Notes: generated from the letters alone by a model not told the origin. A DNA stretch of 40,846 nt from Succinatimonas hippei YIT 12066 (GCF_000188195.1 NZ_GL831017.1:30354-71199); one strand, 5' to 3'. Positions 19,448-27,744 are shown, numbered from the stretch's first letter. A program made the numbers and translations.

Positions 19448-19475
19448 ATCATATAATTATCGCACGTAACGGCAA
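19448..19475 (-). promoter_or_regulatory. Likely sigma70 promoter of pheS
   Basis: On the minus strand TTGCCG (19470-19475) and TATGAT (19448-19453) are spaced by 16 bases, giving a transcript start about 45 bases before the pheS ATG. The leader would be too short for a Phe-rich attenuator peptide, and I found none. The fit is by eye. Confidence 0.5.
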
Positions 19476-19617
19476 GATCGTCATCTGTTTTTAAAACTGG
19501 GTGCCGTTTTACGCTTCTGATATTTTAAAAACAACGCTAAAGCTTAAAAAAGGATAAAAATTAAAGTATTTTTTATTTAAAAATTTATAAAAAAATAAAT
19601 ATTAAGGTATAAAACCG

Positions 19618-20805
19618 ATGTTTAAACCGCTTACTTTATCCATAGCCGTACGTTACCTGCTTGCCAGAAAAACCCATAAATTTGCAAGCTTCGTCGCACT
19701 TATTTCCACTATCGGCATCGCTTTGGGCGTAAGCGCTTTAATTGTTGTCACTTCGGTAATGCAGGGACTTCAAGACAGATTAAAAGATAATCTTTTGGGT
19801 TCTACGCCGCATCTTATCGTTTCCTCAGATGCCGCTCTTGATGCTGCTGCTCTTAAAGCCCTTCCTCATGTTATTGCGATAGCTCCTTTCGTATCAGGGC
19901 AGGCCTTACTGCAAAGTGATAACGGTATTGTTCTTGTAAACGTTGAAGGCGAAGATACTTTAGATCTTGACTCTGATATAAAAAAAGCTGACGTGCCGCA
20001 CGACAAACTTACGGAAGGCTCTTTTGAACTATATGCCGATATGGGGCTTTTAATAAAACTTAATCTTAACCTTCATGACAAAGTAAGATTAATCAGTACG
20101 CAAAATGCCCGCTATACTCCCTTAGGTCTCACCCCATCCCAGCGCATCTTTTATATAAAAGGCGCAACTCCGTCGCTTACCGGAGATAATTCGATTCCTA
20201 CGGTTAAAGGTAATTATTCTGATATCAAAAAGCTTTTAAGAATAAATAATAAAAGTTCTTCCTACCGTTTATATTTAAGCGATCCGTTTTTAATAAACGA
20301 AACCGTAGAAAAGCTGCCGCAAAATTTAAAATACACTACATGGCAGGACAGCAAAGGTGATTTCTTTAAAGCCGTAGCCATGGAAAAACTTACCATGTCG
20401 CTCATGCTCTTTCTGGTTATCATCGTCGCAGCGTTTAATATCTTATCCGCTCTTGCAATGATGGTAAGCTCGCGCCTTAGCGAAATTGCCGTACTCAAAA
20501 CTTTAGGCATGAAAGAAAAAACTATTTTGCTTATTTTTATAATGACCGGCTCAGGCTGCGGTATTGCCGGCACTTTAATCGGTCTTCTTTTAGGTATCCC
20601 GCTTACGCAAAACATCACCAAAATAACTGAACTTTTAAAGATTTCCGTTACCACGCAAGCAACTGAACTGCCTACGGTAATATCTCCGTTAAACATCTCA
20701 TTAATTATTGCAGGAGCTCTCTTTTTATCGCTTCTGTGTACCATTTACCCTGCCTATAAAGCAGCAAAAACCGATCCGGTACTACATTTACAGCAAGGAT
20801 ACTGA
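19618..20805 (+). CDS. lolC: Lipoprotein-releasing ABC transporter membrane subunit LolC-type
   Basis: A 395-residue FtsX-like permease. One membrane span lies near residues 25-48, followed by a large periplasmic domain, then three C-terminal spans (about 265-290, 312-335, 360-380) with the coupling segment SRLSEIAVLKTLGM. It extracts lipoproteins from the inner membrane with LolD and the second permease. AAGG stands before the ATG. lolC is assigned by position as the first permease of a C-D-E order; the LolC/LolE split is less certain than the family. Confidence 0.88.
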   Translation: MFKPLTLSIAVRYLLARKTHKFASFVALISTIGIALGVSALIVVTSVMQGLQDRLKDNLLGSTPHLIVSSDAALDAAALKALPHVIAIAPFVSGQALLQSDNGIVLVNVEGEDTLDLDSDIKKADVPHDKLTEGSFELYADMGLLIKLNLNLHDKVRLISTQNARYTPLGLTPSQRIFYIKGATPSLTGDNSIPTVKGNYSDIKKLLRINNKSSSYRLYLSDPFLINETVEKLPQNLKYTTWQDSKGDFFKAVAMEKLTMSLMLFLVIIVAAFNILSALAMMVSSRLSEIAVLKTLGMKEKTILLIFIMTGSGCGIAGTLIGLLLGIPLTQNITKITELLKISVTTQATELPTVISPLNISLIIAGALFLSLLCTIYPAYKAAKTDPVLHLQQGY

Positions 20806-20807
20806 AT

Positions 20808-21485
20808 ATGAGCGATATTATCCTTAAAGTTAAAAATTTAACCCGTACTTATATTGAAGACAAAGTATCCACTGCGGTTTTAAAAGGCATCAATCTTGAA
20901 ATAGAAGAAGGCAAAATTACCGCAATTACCGGTAAATCAGGATCGGGCAAAAGTACGCTTTTGCATATTTTAGGGACTCTTGATAAACCGACTTCAGGAG
21001 AAATTATCTTTAAAGGCAAAGATCTTACAAATCTCACAAATGACGCTAAAGCTGCTTTTCGTAATAAAAATTTAGGTTTTATTTATCAGTTTCATTATCT
21101 TTTAGGTGACTTTACCGCCCTTGAAAACGTAATGCTGCCAAGCCTTATCGGCGGATGCCCGGAAAAAGAAGCACGAAAAAAAGCTCTTAACATCTTAGAG
21201 AAAGTTGGTCTTAAAGACAGAGTTGATTTTCACCCCGGAGAACTTTCAGGCGGACAAAGACAACGCGTCGCTATCGCAAGAGCTCTGTGCCATAATCCTG
21301 ATTTAGTCCTTGCCGACGAGCCGACTGGGAACTTGGATGCATCCAATGCCGCTTCTGTTTTTGAACTCTTTTCATCTTTGGTTAAAGAGAAAAAAACTAC
21401 CGTCATCATGGTTACGCACGATGAATCTTTAGCTAAGCTTTGCGATAGAAAAGTGGTTATTAAAGACGGAGTTATTGAAGATTAA
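20808..21485 (+). CDS. lolD: Lipoprotein-releasing system ATP-binding protein
   Basis: A 225-residue ABC ATPase powering lipoprotein release. Walker A is GKSGSGKST (residues 42-50), the signature LSGGQRQRVAIARAL, Walker B DLVLADEPTGNLD, and the H-loop is VTHDE. It lies 2 bases after the first permease and its stop abuts the next ATG directly, so the three genes form an operon. Confidence 0.96.
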   Translation: MSDIILKVKNLTRTYIEDKVSTAVLKGINLEIEEGKITAITGKSGSGKSTLLHILGTLDKPTSGEIIFKGKDLTNLTNDAKAAFRNKNLGFIYQFHYLLGDFTALENVMLPSLIGGCPEKEARKKALNILEKVGLKDRVDFHPGELSGGQRQRVAIARALCHNPDLVLADEPTGNLDASNAASVFELFSSLVKEKKTTVIMVTHDESLAKLCDRKVVIKDGVIED

Positions 21486-22733
21486 ATGCTAGCTTTTACT
21501 CTAGGACTGCGTTTTTATCGTTCAAAGCGCTACGGCGCTTTGGCCCGTTTCATGTCTTTTGCCTCCATCACCGGCATTGCCGTAGGCGTCTTTGCTTTAA
21601 TCGTCGGACTTTCCGCCATGAACGGTTTTGAGTACGAACTGAAAAACCGCGTTCTCTCAGTTATTCCCGCAGCCGAAATAACTTCAAACAGTCCCTATTT
21701 TGTTAATGAAAAGGAATGCATTGATTCTCTTTTATCCTCTTCCGATATACTTGCCGTCGCTCCCGTTGTCCGCACCGAAGCCGTTTTAAATAACGGCGGC
21801 AACTTCGCCCCTATCGCTCTTTTGGGCGTTGACCCGAAAAAAGAAGCGAAAGTTATCGATATTGAACGCTTTTTAAGCGTAAAGCTTGATGCTCTTAACA
21901 CCGACAGTGAAAATGAATACAGCGTTATCTTGGGAGAAGAATGCGCGCGACGGCTTAACCTCTTAGCAGGCGACAGCGTCAAAGTGATTTTGTCAAATGC
22001 CCTTAAAGATAATAACGGCAATCCGTTAAGCCGCCCTGCCGATGCTGTCTTAAAAGTTGTCGGAACTTTAAAAATAGGCGGTGAACTCGATGCCTCTTTT
22101 GCCTTAATTTCTATAGACAGTGCCAAAAGCATTCTTGATATAAAAGGCCCCAATTCTTTTCATATCAAAGTCAAAGATATGCTTAACGTTCGCGATGAGG
22201 TTCTCAAAGCTGCAGTAAACTTCCCGCAAAGCGCGCAGCTGCAAACCTGGATGACTACCCAGGGAAAACTCTATCACGATATTCAAATGATCAGATCGAT
22301 AATGAATCTTGTTATGCTGCTTGTCATGGCGGTTGCTTCATTTAATATCGTGTCAAATTTAATCATGGCGGTAAGCGAAAAAAGCCGGGAAATTGCGGTT
22401 CTTTTAACTGCAGGGGCTACGCGCGGTCTTATTATCCGCACTTTTACCGTGATGGGCGTTATTTCAGGAGCCTGCGGTACCTTTATCGGCGTTATTGTCG
22501 GCTGCATTTTATCTTTAACCCTCACACCGGTTTTAAGTTTTATCGAAAGTATTTTTAATATAAAACTGCTAAATCCGAAGATATATTTTATCGACTTCAT
22601 TCCTTCACAATTACTTATAAGTGATGTAATAATGGTAGCGTGCTGTGCTTTATGCATGAGCTTTATCGCTTCTTTATATCCGGCGGTAAAAGCCTCGAAA
22701 ATAAAGCCGGCTCAAGAGCTTTGCGGTAATTAA
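21486..22733 (+). CDS. lolE: Lipoprotein-releasing ABC transporter membrane subunit LolE-type
   Basis: A 415-residue FtsX-like permease, the partner of the LolC-type protein. The N-terminal part LGLRFYRSKRYGALARFMSF leads into the first span, a periplasmic domain follows, and three spans fill the C-terminal third with SEKSREIAVLLTAGATRGL as the coupling helix. Start ATG follows the lolD TAA with no gap. Confidence 0.9.
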   Translation: MLAFTLGLRFYRSKRYGALARFMSFASITGIAVGVFALIVGLSAMNGFEYELKNRVLSVIPAAEITSNSPYFVNEKECIDSLLSSSDILAVAPVVRTEAVLNNGGNFAPIALLGVDPKKEAKVIDIERFLSVKLDALNTDSENEYSVILGEECARRLNLLAGDSVKVILSNALKDNNGNPLSRPADAVLKVVGTLKIGGELDASFALISIDSAKSILDIKGPNSFHIKVKDMLNVRDEVLKAAVNFPQSAQLQTWMTTQGKLYHDIQMIRSIMNLVMLLVMAVASFNIVSNLIMAVSEKSREIAVLLTAGATRGLIIRTFTVMGVISGACGTFIGVIVGCILSLTLTPVLSFIESIFNIKLLNPKIYFIDFIPSQLLISDVIMVACCALCMSFIASLYPAVKASKIKPAQELCGN

Positions 22734-22744
22734 AAGGAGAAAAT

Positions 22745-23302
22745 ATGACTTGCGCACTCATTGTTTATGCCAACGGTTCTGAAGATATGGAAGTCACCGC
22801 CATTACCGACATTCTAAACCGCGGAGGAATTAAAGTTACCAAAGCGGCACTAAATGATGACGGCGGATTAAAAGTCACTTTAGCGCACGGAACTACGGTT
22901 GTTTGCGATAAAAATTTAAACGATTGCGCAGATGATTATGCCGTTATCGCAATACCCGGCGGACTTGTCGGAGCAGAAAACTGCCGCGACAGCACCACAT
23001 TAATCGCAAAATTACAAGAACAAAAAGCCAAAGACGGATATATAGCCGCTATCTGTGCAGCCCCCGGCTTCGTGCTTGCCACTCACGGCCTTGTCGGAAA
23101 CGCCCGAGCAACCGGATACCCCGGATGTGCTGATAATATTGAAAATTATGTGGATAAAGGTGTAGTAGTTGATAAAGAAAACAAACTCATCACCGGACAG
23201 GGCCCTGCTTTTTGCATGGAGTTTGCACTTGCAATTCTTGAAGAGCTCAAAGGCAAAGCTGCTGCCGATGAAGTAAGATCCGGAATGCTTTTGACAAAAT
23301 AG
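22745..23302 (+). CDS. yajL: YajL/DJ-1 family protein
   Basis: A 185-residue DJ-1/PfpI protein resembling E. coli YajL. The nucleophile is Cys104 in AAICAAPGFVL, with the acidic residue Glu13 or Glu16 in GSEDMEV; the IPGGLVGAENCRDS and GQGPAFCMEF segments match the family. DJ-1 members act in oxidative or carbonyl stress, and the exact activity is debated. Strong ribosome binding site AAAGGAG. It is probably cotranscribed with lolCDE and meets thiI tail to tail, its neighbour in E. coli too. Confidence 0.9.
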   Translation: MTCALIVYANGSEDMEVTAITDILNRGGIKVTKAALNDDGGLKVTLAHGTTVVCDKNLNDCADDYAVIAIPGGLVGAENCRDSTTLIAKLQEQKAKDGYIAAICAAPGFVLATHGLVGNARATGYPGCADNIENYVDKGVVVDKENKLITGQGPAFCMEFALAILEELKGKAAADEVRSGMLLTK

Positions 23303-23319
23303 TATTTTTCTCTACATTA

Positions 23320-23345
23320 TTAAGCGGCATCAAAGTGCCGCTTAA
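23320..23345. terminator. Terminator between yajL and thiI
   Basis: A 10-bp perfect stem TTAAGCGGCA / TGCCGCTTAA with a 6-base loop sits in the 47-base gap between two convergent genes. On the plus strand it runs into TTTTC; on the minus strand no clear T-run follows. It probably serves yajL mainly and may act on both. Confidence 0.75.
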
Positions 23346-23349
23346 TTTT

Positions 23350-24813
23350 CTAGGTCTCAGGTCTCCATACCTTTACGTTATGAAAGCCCATTTCTTTAAG
23401 CTGCCTTGCCTGCATCAGGCTCATTACGCCCTGATCGCAGTAAAGAACATAGGTTTTTAATTGATCAAGAGACGAAAAATCTTTTGCCGTTTTATAAAAA
23501 GGCATTAACACGATCTCGTTATCCTCAAGCTTTAACGGGCTCTTTGCCGCGTCATCAGGAGATCTGACGTCAAGCACCACTTCACCGCGCTTTAGTTGAG
23601 CCTCAATCTCGACATCCGTCTTTAAACGCTTAGTATCTTCAGGGATTTCTTTGATATCGATAAAGCGTGATGCCGCCACCGCTTTTTCCACCAAATCTGC
23701 GTCCATTTTAGCTTCTTCTTCCTCAACAAAAGAAAGATTCGGGCACACATTGGGATGATCGGAAATCACGCCGCAGTATTCGGGCATATTCTCGGCAAAA
23801 CCTGCAGTACCGATTAAAGTTGCTTCATCAATAATATCCTGCTTATCTTCCATGACTAAAGGACGCAGAATCAATGAACTTGCAGCCCTGTCAATATGCG
23901 AAAGATTGATTAAGGTCTGGCTTGATACCTGTCCGACGCTCTCTCCGGTTACCAATGCCGCAGCTCCTATTTTCTCTGCTACGGCAGATCCGACACGCAT
24001 CATCATGCGCTTTAAAATTACACCGCGCACACCGTGATGCGTACGCTCCAAAATCTGCCCCACTATATCCTCAAAAGGAATGGTGATGAACTTGACGCGG
24101 TGCGAGGATGCAAAGCGATCCCAAATAAAATAACTTTCCTGCTTAACACCGATTTCATGAGCCGTTCCGCCCATATTGAAGAACAAATAGTTGACGCGGC
24201 AGCCGCGGCGAATCGCACGATAAGTTGAGACTCCGCTGTCAAATCCGCCTGAAATCAAGGAAAGGACATCGCCCTGCGATCCGACCGGATATCCGCCGAT
24301 ACCTGCATGCTTTCCGGTAATGACAAAAGCTTTCTCAGAATCGATTTCAATATTAATCGTTATTTCTGGATGAGTTAAATCAACGCCGTTATTAGGAAAG
24401 TGCTGTTTGAACATGCCGCCTATAATTCTTTCGGCCTGCTGCGAGGTAAACTCATGATTGCCGCGTCTTTTTACTCTCACGGCGAAAGTTTTGCCTAAAA
24501 GCTTTGCACCGTAGATAACTTTGGCGTGCTCAAAAATGTCATCAAAATTTTTAAAATCAAACTCATCGACTTCTAAAAATGAATGAATGCCCGGGATCCT
24601 TGACAATTCACGAACCGCGGCCTCTCTCATAGACGTATCTTCTTTTTCCCCGAAGCGCACGATAAGCTTATCCCACTGGGAATAAACATGACATTCCATT
24701 GCACGATGCTTAGCGACATTTAAAATATTCTGCGACAAAAGCTTAATAAGGCGATTACGCACGGGGCGGCTTTTAATCGAAATTTCAGGAAAAAGTCTTA
24801 AAATAAATTTCAT
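23350..24813 (-). CDS. thiI: tRNA 4-thiouridine synthase / thiazole sulfur carrier ThiI
   Basis: ThiI makes 4-thiouridine at position 8 of tRNA and, in enterobacteria, donates sulfur for the thiamine thiazole. The 487-residue protein has the N-terminal ferredoxin-like and THUMP domains (to about residue 165), the PP-loop SGGFDSGV (188-195), the conserved Cys in EYCGVIS, and a C-terminal rhodanese domain with the persulfide Cys459 in YCDQGVMS. It therefore has the long, rhodanese-bearing form. Confidence 0.97.
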   Translation of the reverse strand: MKFILRLFPEISIKSRPVRNRLIKLLSQNILNVAKHRAMECHVYSQWDKLIVRFGEKEDTSMREAAVRELSRIPGIHSFLEVDEFDFKNFDDIFEHAKVIYGAKLLGKTFAVRVKRRGNHEFTSQQAERIIGGMFKQHFPNNGVDLTHPEITINIEIDSEKAFVITGKHAGIGGYPVGSQGDVLSLISGGFDSGVSTYRAIRRGCRVNYLFFNMGGTAHEIGVKQESYFIWDRFASSHRVKFITIPFEDIVGQILERTHHGVRGVILKRMMMRVGSAVAEKIGAAALVTGESVGQVSSQTLINLSHIDRAASSLILRPLVMEDKQDIIDEATLIGTAGFAENMPEYCGVISDHPNVCPNLSFVEEEEAKMDADLVEKAVAASRFIDIKEIPEDTKRLKTDVEIEAQLKRGEVVLDVRSPDDAAKSPLKLEDNEIVLMPFYKTAKDFSSLDQLKTYVLYCDQGVMSLMQARQLKEMGFHNVKVWRPET

Positions 24814-24838
24814 GATTTTTAAGCTAAAAAAGAAGATT

Positions 24839-24879
24839 AAAAAAGCTTAAAGCCCTGCAGGCAACACCGGCAAGGCTTT
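24839..24879 (-). terminator. Probable terminator of slyD
   Basis: AAAGCC (24849-24854) pairs with GGCTTT (24874-24879) around a GC-rich interior. On the minus strand the hairpin is followed by AAGCTTTTTT. It begins about 20 bases after the slyD stop. Confidence 0.65.
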
Positions 24880-24900
24880 ATTGTCAATTAGTAAATCCAA

Positions 24901-25644
24901 TTATTGATGCTTGCAGCAGTGATGTTCACCGCCCTCTTCATGATCGTGGTGATGCCCGCAGCAACAATGATGCTCGCCGCCTTCTTCATGATTGTGATGA
25001 CGTCCGCAGCAGTGATGCTCACCGTCTTCTTCATGATCGTGATGACGTCCGCAACAGTGATGCTCACCGTCTTCTTCATGATCGTGATGACGTCCGCAGC
25101 AGTGATGCTCACCGCCTTCTTCATGATCGTGATGATGTCCGCAGCAGCAATGATGCTCTCCTTCTTCTGACGGACAATGACCGTTTACATGAGCATGTCC
25201 GTGCTCTTTCTCCTCAGGAGTTGCCTCTCGCACGTCTTCGATAGTAACGAGGAAATTAAGGACTTTACCGGCAAGCGGATGATTGCCGTCAACGACTACG
25301 GTCTTATCGTTGATCTTCTTAATAACAACAGCCATAGGTCCGTTTGAAGAATCAGCTTCAAATACAGATCCTTCCTCAATATCGAAATCACCGAACAGCG
25401 AACGGTCAATCTCCTGAACCAAACTTTCATCATACTCACCGTATGAATCGGCAGGATGCAAAGTCACGGTAAAAGAATCACCTTTTTCATGTCCGTCAAT
25501 TGCCTTTTCAAGCCCCTTAATCAAAAAACCGTGACCGATTAAAGCAACGACCGGATTTTTCGGATCGGTTCTGCCTACAACCTGACCTTTTTCATCAGTA
25601 ACCGTAAATGCAACCGTAGCAACGGTGCCGCGTGAAATTTTCAT
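24901..25644 (-). CDS. slyD: SlyD-type FKBP peptidyl-prolyl isomerase with His/Cys repeat tail
   Basis: SlyD is a cytoplasmic prolyl isomerase and chaperone that also binds nickel and helps hydrogenase maturation. Start set at ATG 25644 (MKISRGTVATVAFTV), with AAAGAG upstream; a TTG 6 bases earlier is less likely. FKBP core about residues 1-70 and 125-145 encloses the insert-in-flap domain (about 70-125); GNHPLAGKVLNF is typical. The last about 105 residues are a metal-binding tail of six repeats of 15-16 residues rich in His and Cys (units like GEHHCCGRHHDHEED). E. coli SlyD has an irregular tail, so the regular repetition is notable. The IS605-type element lies about 46 bases upstream and may have separated slyD from its old promoter. 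Confidence 0.93.
   Translation of the reverse strand: MKISRGTVATVAFTVTDEKGQVVGRTDPKNPVVALIGHGFLIKGLEKAIDGHEKGDSFTVTLHPADSYGEYDESLVQEIDRSLFGDFDIEEGSVFEADSSNGPMAVVIKKINDKTVVVDGNHPLAGKVLNFLVTIEDVREATPEEKEHGHAHVNGHCPSEEGEHHCCCGHHHDHEEGGEHHCCGRHHDHEEDGEHHCCGRHHDHEEDGEHHCCGRHHNHEEGGEHHCCCGHHHDHEEGGEHHCCKHQ
24904..25161 (-). repeat. Tandem 45/48-bp repeat coding the SlyD tail
   Basis: Six in-frame units: 25114-25161 (48 bp), 25069-25113, 25024-25068, 24979-25023 (45 bp each), 24931-24978 (48 bp) and a partial unit 24904-24930. Each codes for GEHHCC followed by a His-rich, acidic half. Two middle units are identical in protein. Such arrays usually gain and lose units by recombination, so copy number may vary between strains. 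Confidence 0.9.
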
Positions 25645-25689
25645 AAGCAATCTCTTTAATTAAGTGTTATTTTTGGGAATTCTCTTTAG

Positions 25690-25835
25690 TCGACATCCTC
25701 CCCGGCTAAAGTCCGGGCACTCCTACAGCTAAACAACAACTCTGCTGTTGTTATCAGCTTCGGAAGGTTCCTGCTGCCGACCTCTATTAAGGTTCGCTCG
25801 ACAGGCAAGCTGGGCAAGTCATGCCCTTGTTTAGT
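25690..25835 (-). ncRNA. Probable TnpB guide RNA (omega RNA) scaffold
   Basis: In IS605-type elements the RNA that guides TnpB comes from the stretch between the tnpB end and the element's right end, and its guide is the flanking host DNA. Here that stretch has several stems: GGGCA/TGCCC (25812-25816, 25822-25826), AACAAC/GTTGTT (25735-25740, 25747-25752), and CCCGG/CCGGG (25701-25705, 25713-25717). The guide would start at the right end and read into the slyD upstream region (TAAAGAGAATTCCC...). Upstream boundary unknown. About 130 more bases before it (25836-25965) hold another stem at 25934-25956. No experiment supports this; it follows from position and fold. Confidence 0.55.
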
Positions 25836-25933
25836 TAAAAATAACAAATAACTGCAGCCTCAATTTTTGTCTGCACTTATAAACCGTTATCCGGCTGTAG
25901 TATAGCATCTGCCTTATCTATCCGTGTGAACTA

Positions 25934-25956
25934 CCCACAAGCGAGACGCTTGTAGG
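25934..25956. repeat. Hairpin just after tnpB stop
   Basis: ACAAGCG (25937-25943) and CGCTTGT (25947-25953) form a 7-bp stem with a 3-base loop, with two further pairs after one mismatch. On the minus strand it is followed by GGGTAGTTCAC, a form often seen at right ends of TnpB elements. It may be part of the guide RNA precursor or a relic of an earlier right end. Confidence 0.5.
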
Positions 25957-25965
25957 CTTCGTACT

Positions 25966-27246
25966 TCATTGAGGACTAGTCAGATTAGTCTGACTATATC
26001 TTCCTCTCCATACGCTTAACTTTGCTGCGTTCCTACAGCTAGTACTATGATAGTAACCTTTACTAAGCATCTCCAGTCCTGCAGCCTTTATGACTTTGGC
26101 AGCATTAACATCGCGATGATGGACTGTATGACAGTTTGGGCAGTCCCAAACCCGAATGCTTAGGTTTTTAACTTCTTTATTCTGATACCAGCAATGACTG
26201 CAAAGCTGAGAACTTGGCAGCCATCTGTCAACCCTGACGAGTATGCGCCCCAAAGCATATGCTTTATACTCAATACAGCGTCTTAGCTGATAAAAACCTG
26301 CATCAGCAATGGCTTTTGCAAGGTGATGGTTTTTAAGCATACCCTTTACATGTAGATCTTCTATGATGATAATTTGGTTTTCATTTACAATCTTATTAGA
26401 AGTCTTTTGTGCCAGGTCATAGCGTTGATTTCTTACTCTTTTATGTTTTCTGGCAAGCTTTGCCTTATCCTTTAAATAGTTTTTGGAAAGTTGAACTCTG
26501 CATCCCTCAGGAGTGCGCTTTTTTGCCGCTTCATATTTGCGACTTAAGCTCTTCTGAGTTCTTTTAACTGATTTTTCACTCTGATAAAGAGCCCTGATTG
26601 AATTGATGACAGTACCATCGGAGCAGACAACCGAATCCTTAATGCCTAAATCCAGGCCTACTGCCTTTTCGTTTTCTGGAAGCTCATCAATTTTAACTTC
26701 GCAGATTATTACTACATAATAATCGCCAGTTGCATGGCGTACCACCTGTGCTCCAATGATGCGACCCTGTATTGAGCGATGAATGACAGCCTTAACTGGA
26801 CAGCCTTTCCTCTTATTGAAGTAAGGCAGCTCCACAATTCCATTCTCCTCATCCACCTTGATATTATTGTTAGTGAAATTAGTGGTAAAGCTTTGTACAG
26901 AATCAAATTTCTTTCTAAAATGAGGCTGACCTCTTTTCCCTTCCAGAAAGGCGCTGTAAGCATCATGCAACTGATAGGCAGCGTGAGTAAAACAAAACTT
27001 ATCAACGCTGCCCCGAAGAAATGGGTGCTGTTTCTTTAGCTTTCGATTAACGTAATTATTTAAGTCTGTCTTTGACGGCAGTTTCTCACGATTATCAAGT
27101 TTCTTATCCACATAATCCTTAAGCTTATTGTAGACAAAGCGAGTTTGACCAAAGGCATTTGCTACCCCTTTAAGAAAAGGCTCAGACTGCGCCGTCTCCG
27201 GCACAATCCAATACTTATATGCTCTGATAAAGCAGCCTTCTTTCAT
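25966..27246 (-). CDS. tnpB: RNA-guided nuclease TnpB (OrfB)
   Basis: A 426-residue TnpB with all RuvC parts: Asp199 in GLDLGIKD, Glu296 in IIIEDL, Asp379 in HHRDVNAA. The zinc finger is CSHC (349-352) and CPNC (369-372). TnpB cuts the donor or target site guided by omega RNA and so helps the element to persist. Catalytic residues intact, so probably active. It begins 2 bases after the tnpA stop, suggesting coupled translation. The N-terminal REC/WED region is complete, with start MKEGCFIRAYKYWIVP. Confidence 0.95.
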   Translation of the reverse strand: MKEGCFIRAYKYWIVPETAQSEPFLKGVANAFGQTRFVYNKLKDYVDKKLDNREKLPSKTDLNNYVNRKLKKQHPFLRGSVDKFCFTHAAYQLHDAYSAFLEGKRGQPHFRKKFDSVQSFTTNFTNNNIKVDEENGIVELPYFNKRKGCPVKAVIHRSIQGRIIGAQVVRHATGDYYVVIICEVKIDELPENEKAVGLDLGIKDSVVCSDGTVINSIRALYQSEKSVKRTQKSLSRKYEAAKKRTPEGCRVQLSKNYLKDKAKLARKHKRVRNQRYDLAQKTSNKIVNENQIIIIEDLHVKGMLKNHHLAKAIADAGFYQLRRCIEYKAYALGRILVRVDRWLPSSQLCSHCWYQNKEVKNLSIRVWDCPNCHTVHHRDVNAAKVIKAAGLEMLSKGYYHSTSCRNAAKLSVWRGRYSQTNLTSPQ

Positions 27247-27248
27247 GG

Positions 27249-27656
27249 TTAGCCCTGGTTCTCAATATACTCTTTTAAGGTTTTTTCTGAAACACTGCCA
27301 ATTGAACAAACAAAATAGCCGTCAGTCCAAAACGTACGCTCTCTCCAAAAGTGCTGATTTAATCTATCCGCAAACTCTGAACGCCACACATGATATGTAG
27401 TGTAGGCCTTAAGGGTTCTCACTAAACTACTTACACTTAGCGTTGGAGGAAATTCCATCATATAGTGAATATGATCTTTATCTGTCTCCATATACTTAAT
27501 TGTAACATCATGACGCACACAAATGATCCGTGACAATTCTTTTATTTTATCTGAGAGACCGGGAAGTAAGAACAACTGCTTCCTATACTTGCATACAAAT
27601 ATAATATGATACTGAAGCAAGTACTTATGGCGATTGCGTGAATTCCAGGTGCTCAT
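27249..27656 (-). CDS. tnpA: IS200/IS605 Y1 transposase TnpA
   Basis: A 135-residue HUH/Y1 transposase: the HUH motif is His62-x-His64 (DHIHYMMEF) and the catalytic tyrosine is most likely Tyr130 in EYIENQ. It cuts and joins single-stranded element ends. A perfect TATAAT (27663-27668) lies only 6 bases before the ATG with no good -35, so any transcript from it would be nearly leaderless; I do not count it as a promoter. Appears intact. Confidence 0.95.
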   Translation of the reverse strand: MSTWNSRNRHKYLLQYHIIFVCKYRKQLFLLPGLSDKIKELSRIICVRHDVTIKYMETDKDHIHYMMEFPPTLSVSSLVRTLKAYTTYHVWRSEFADRLNQHFWRERTFWTDGYFVCSIGSVSEKTLKEYIENQG

Positions 27657-27675
27657 GTAATTATTATAGCGCCAG

Positions 27676-27717
27676 GCTCGCTAACCCAGAAGTTAAAACT
27701 TCTGGGATTGCGCGAGC
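27676..27717. repeat. Left-end hairpin of the IS605-type element
   Basis: Outer arms GCTCGC (27676-27681) and GCGAGC (27712-27717) enclose a 9-bp stem CCCAGAAGT/ACTTCTGGG (27685-27693, 27698-27706) with a 4-base loop TAAA. TnpA recognises such imperfect subterminal hairpins. It sets the likely left end. Confidence 0.75.
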
Positions 27718-27744
27718 TAAACCTTATTTCAAAGAACAAAGTTT

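Larger units (their letters stand above)
25690..27717 (-). mobile_element. IS200/IS605-family element with tnpA and tnpB
   Basis: The element reads tnpA then tnpB on the minus strand. Left end near 27717: a nested hairpin at 27676-27717. Right end near 25690: a hairpin CCCGG/CCGGG (minus strand CCGGACTTTAGCCGGGGAGG) followed by ATGTCGAC. Both ends have subterminal hairpins and no inverted terminal repeats, as expected for single-strand transposition by a Y1 transposase. No target duplication is expected. Flanks read TTTAG near both ends, but the exact cut points cannot be fixed by eye, so the ends are plus or minus several bases. Both proteins look intact. Confidence 0.85.

Noticed and set aside
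19395-19617. Possible phenylalanine attenuator before pheS
   Set aside because: The only short frame found is not Phe-rich, and the promoter leaves about 50 bases of leader; the GGGAA/TTCCC hairpin at about 19418-19431 has no T-run after it.
24888-25170. Open frames on both strands over the slyD tail
   Set aside because: They come from the tandem repeat being free of stops in several frames; the SlyD frame explains the region.
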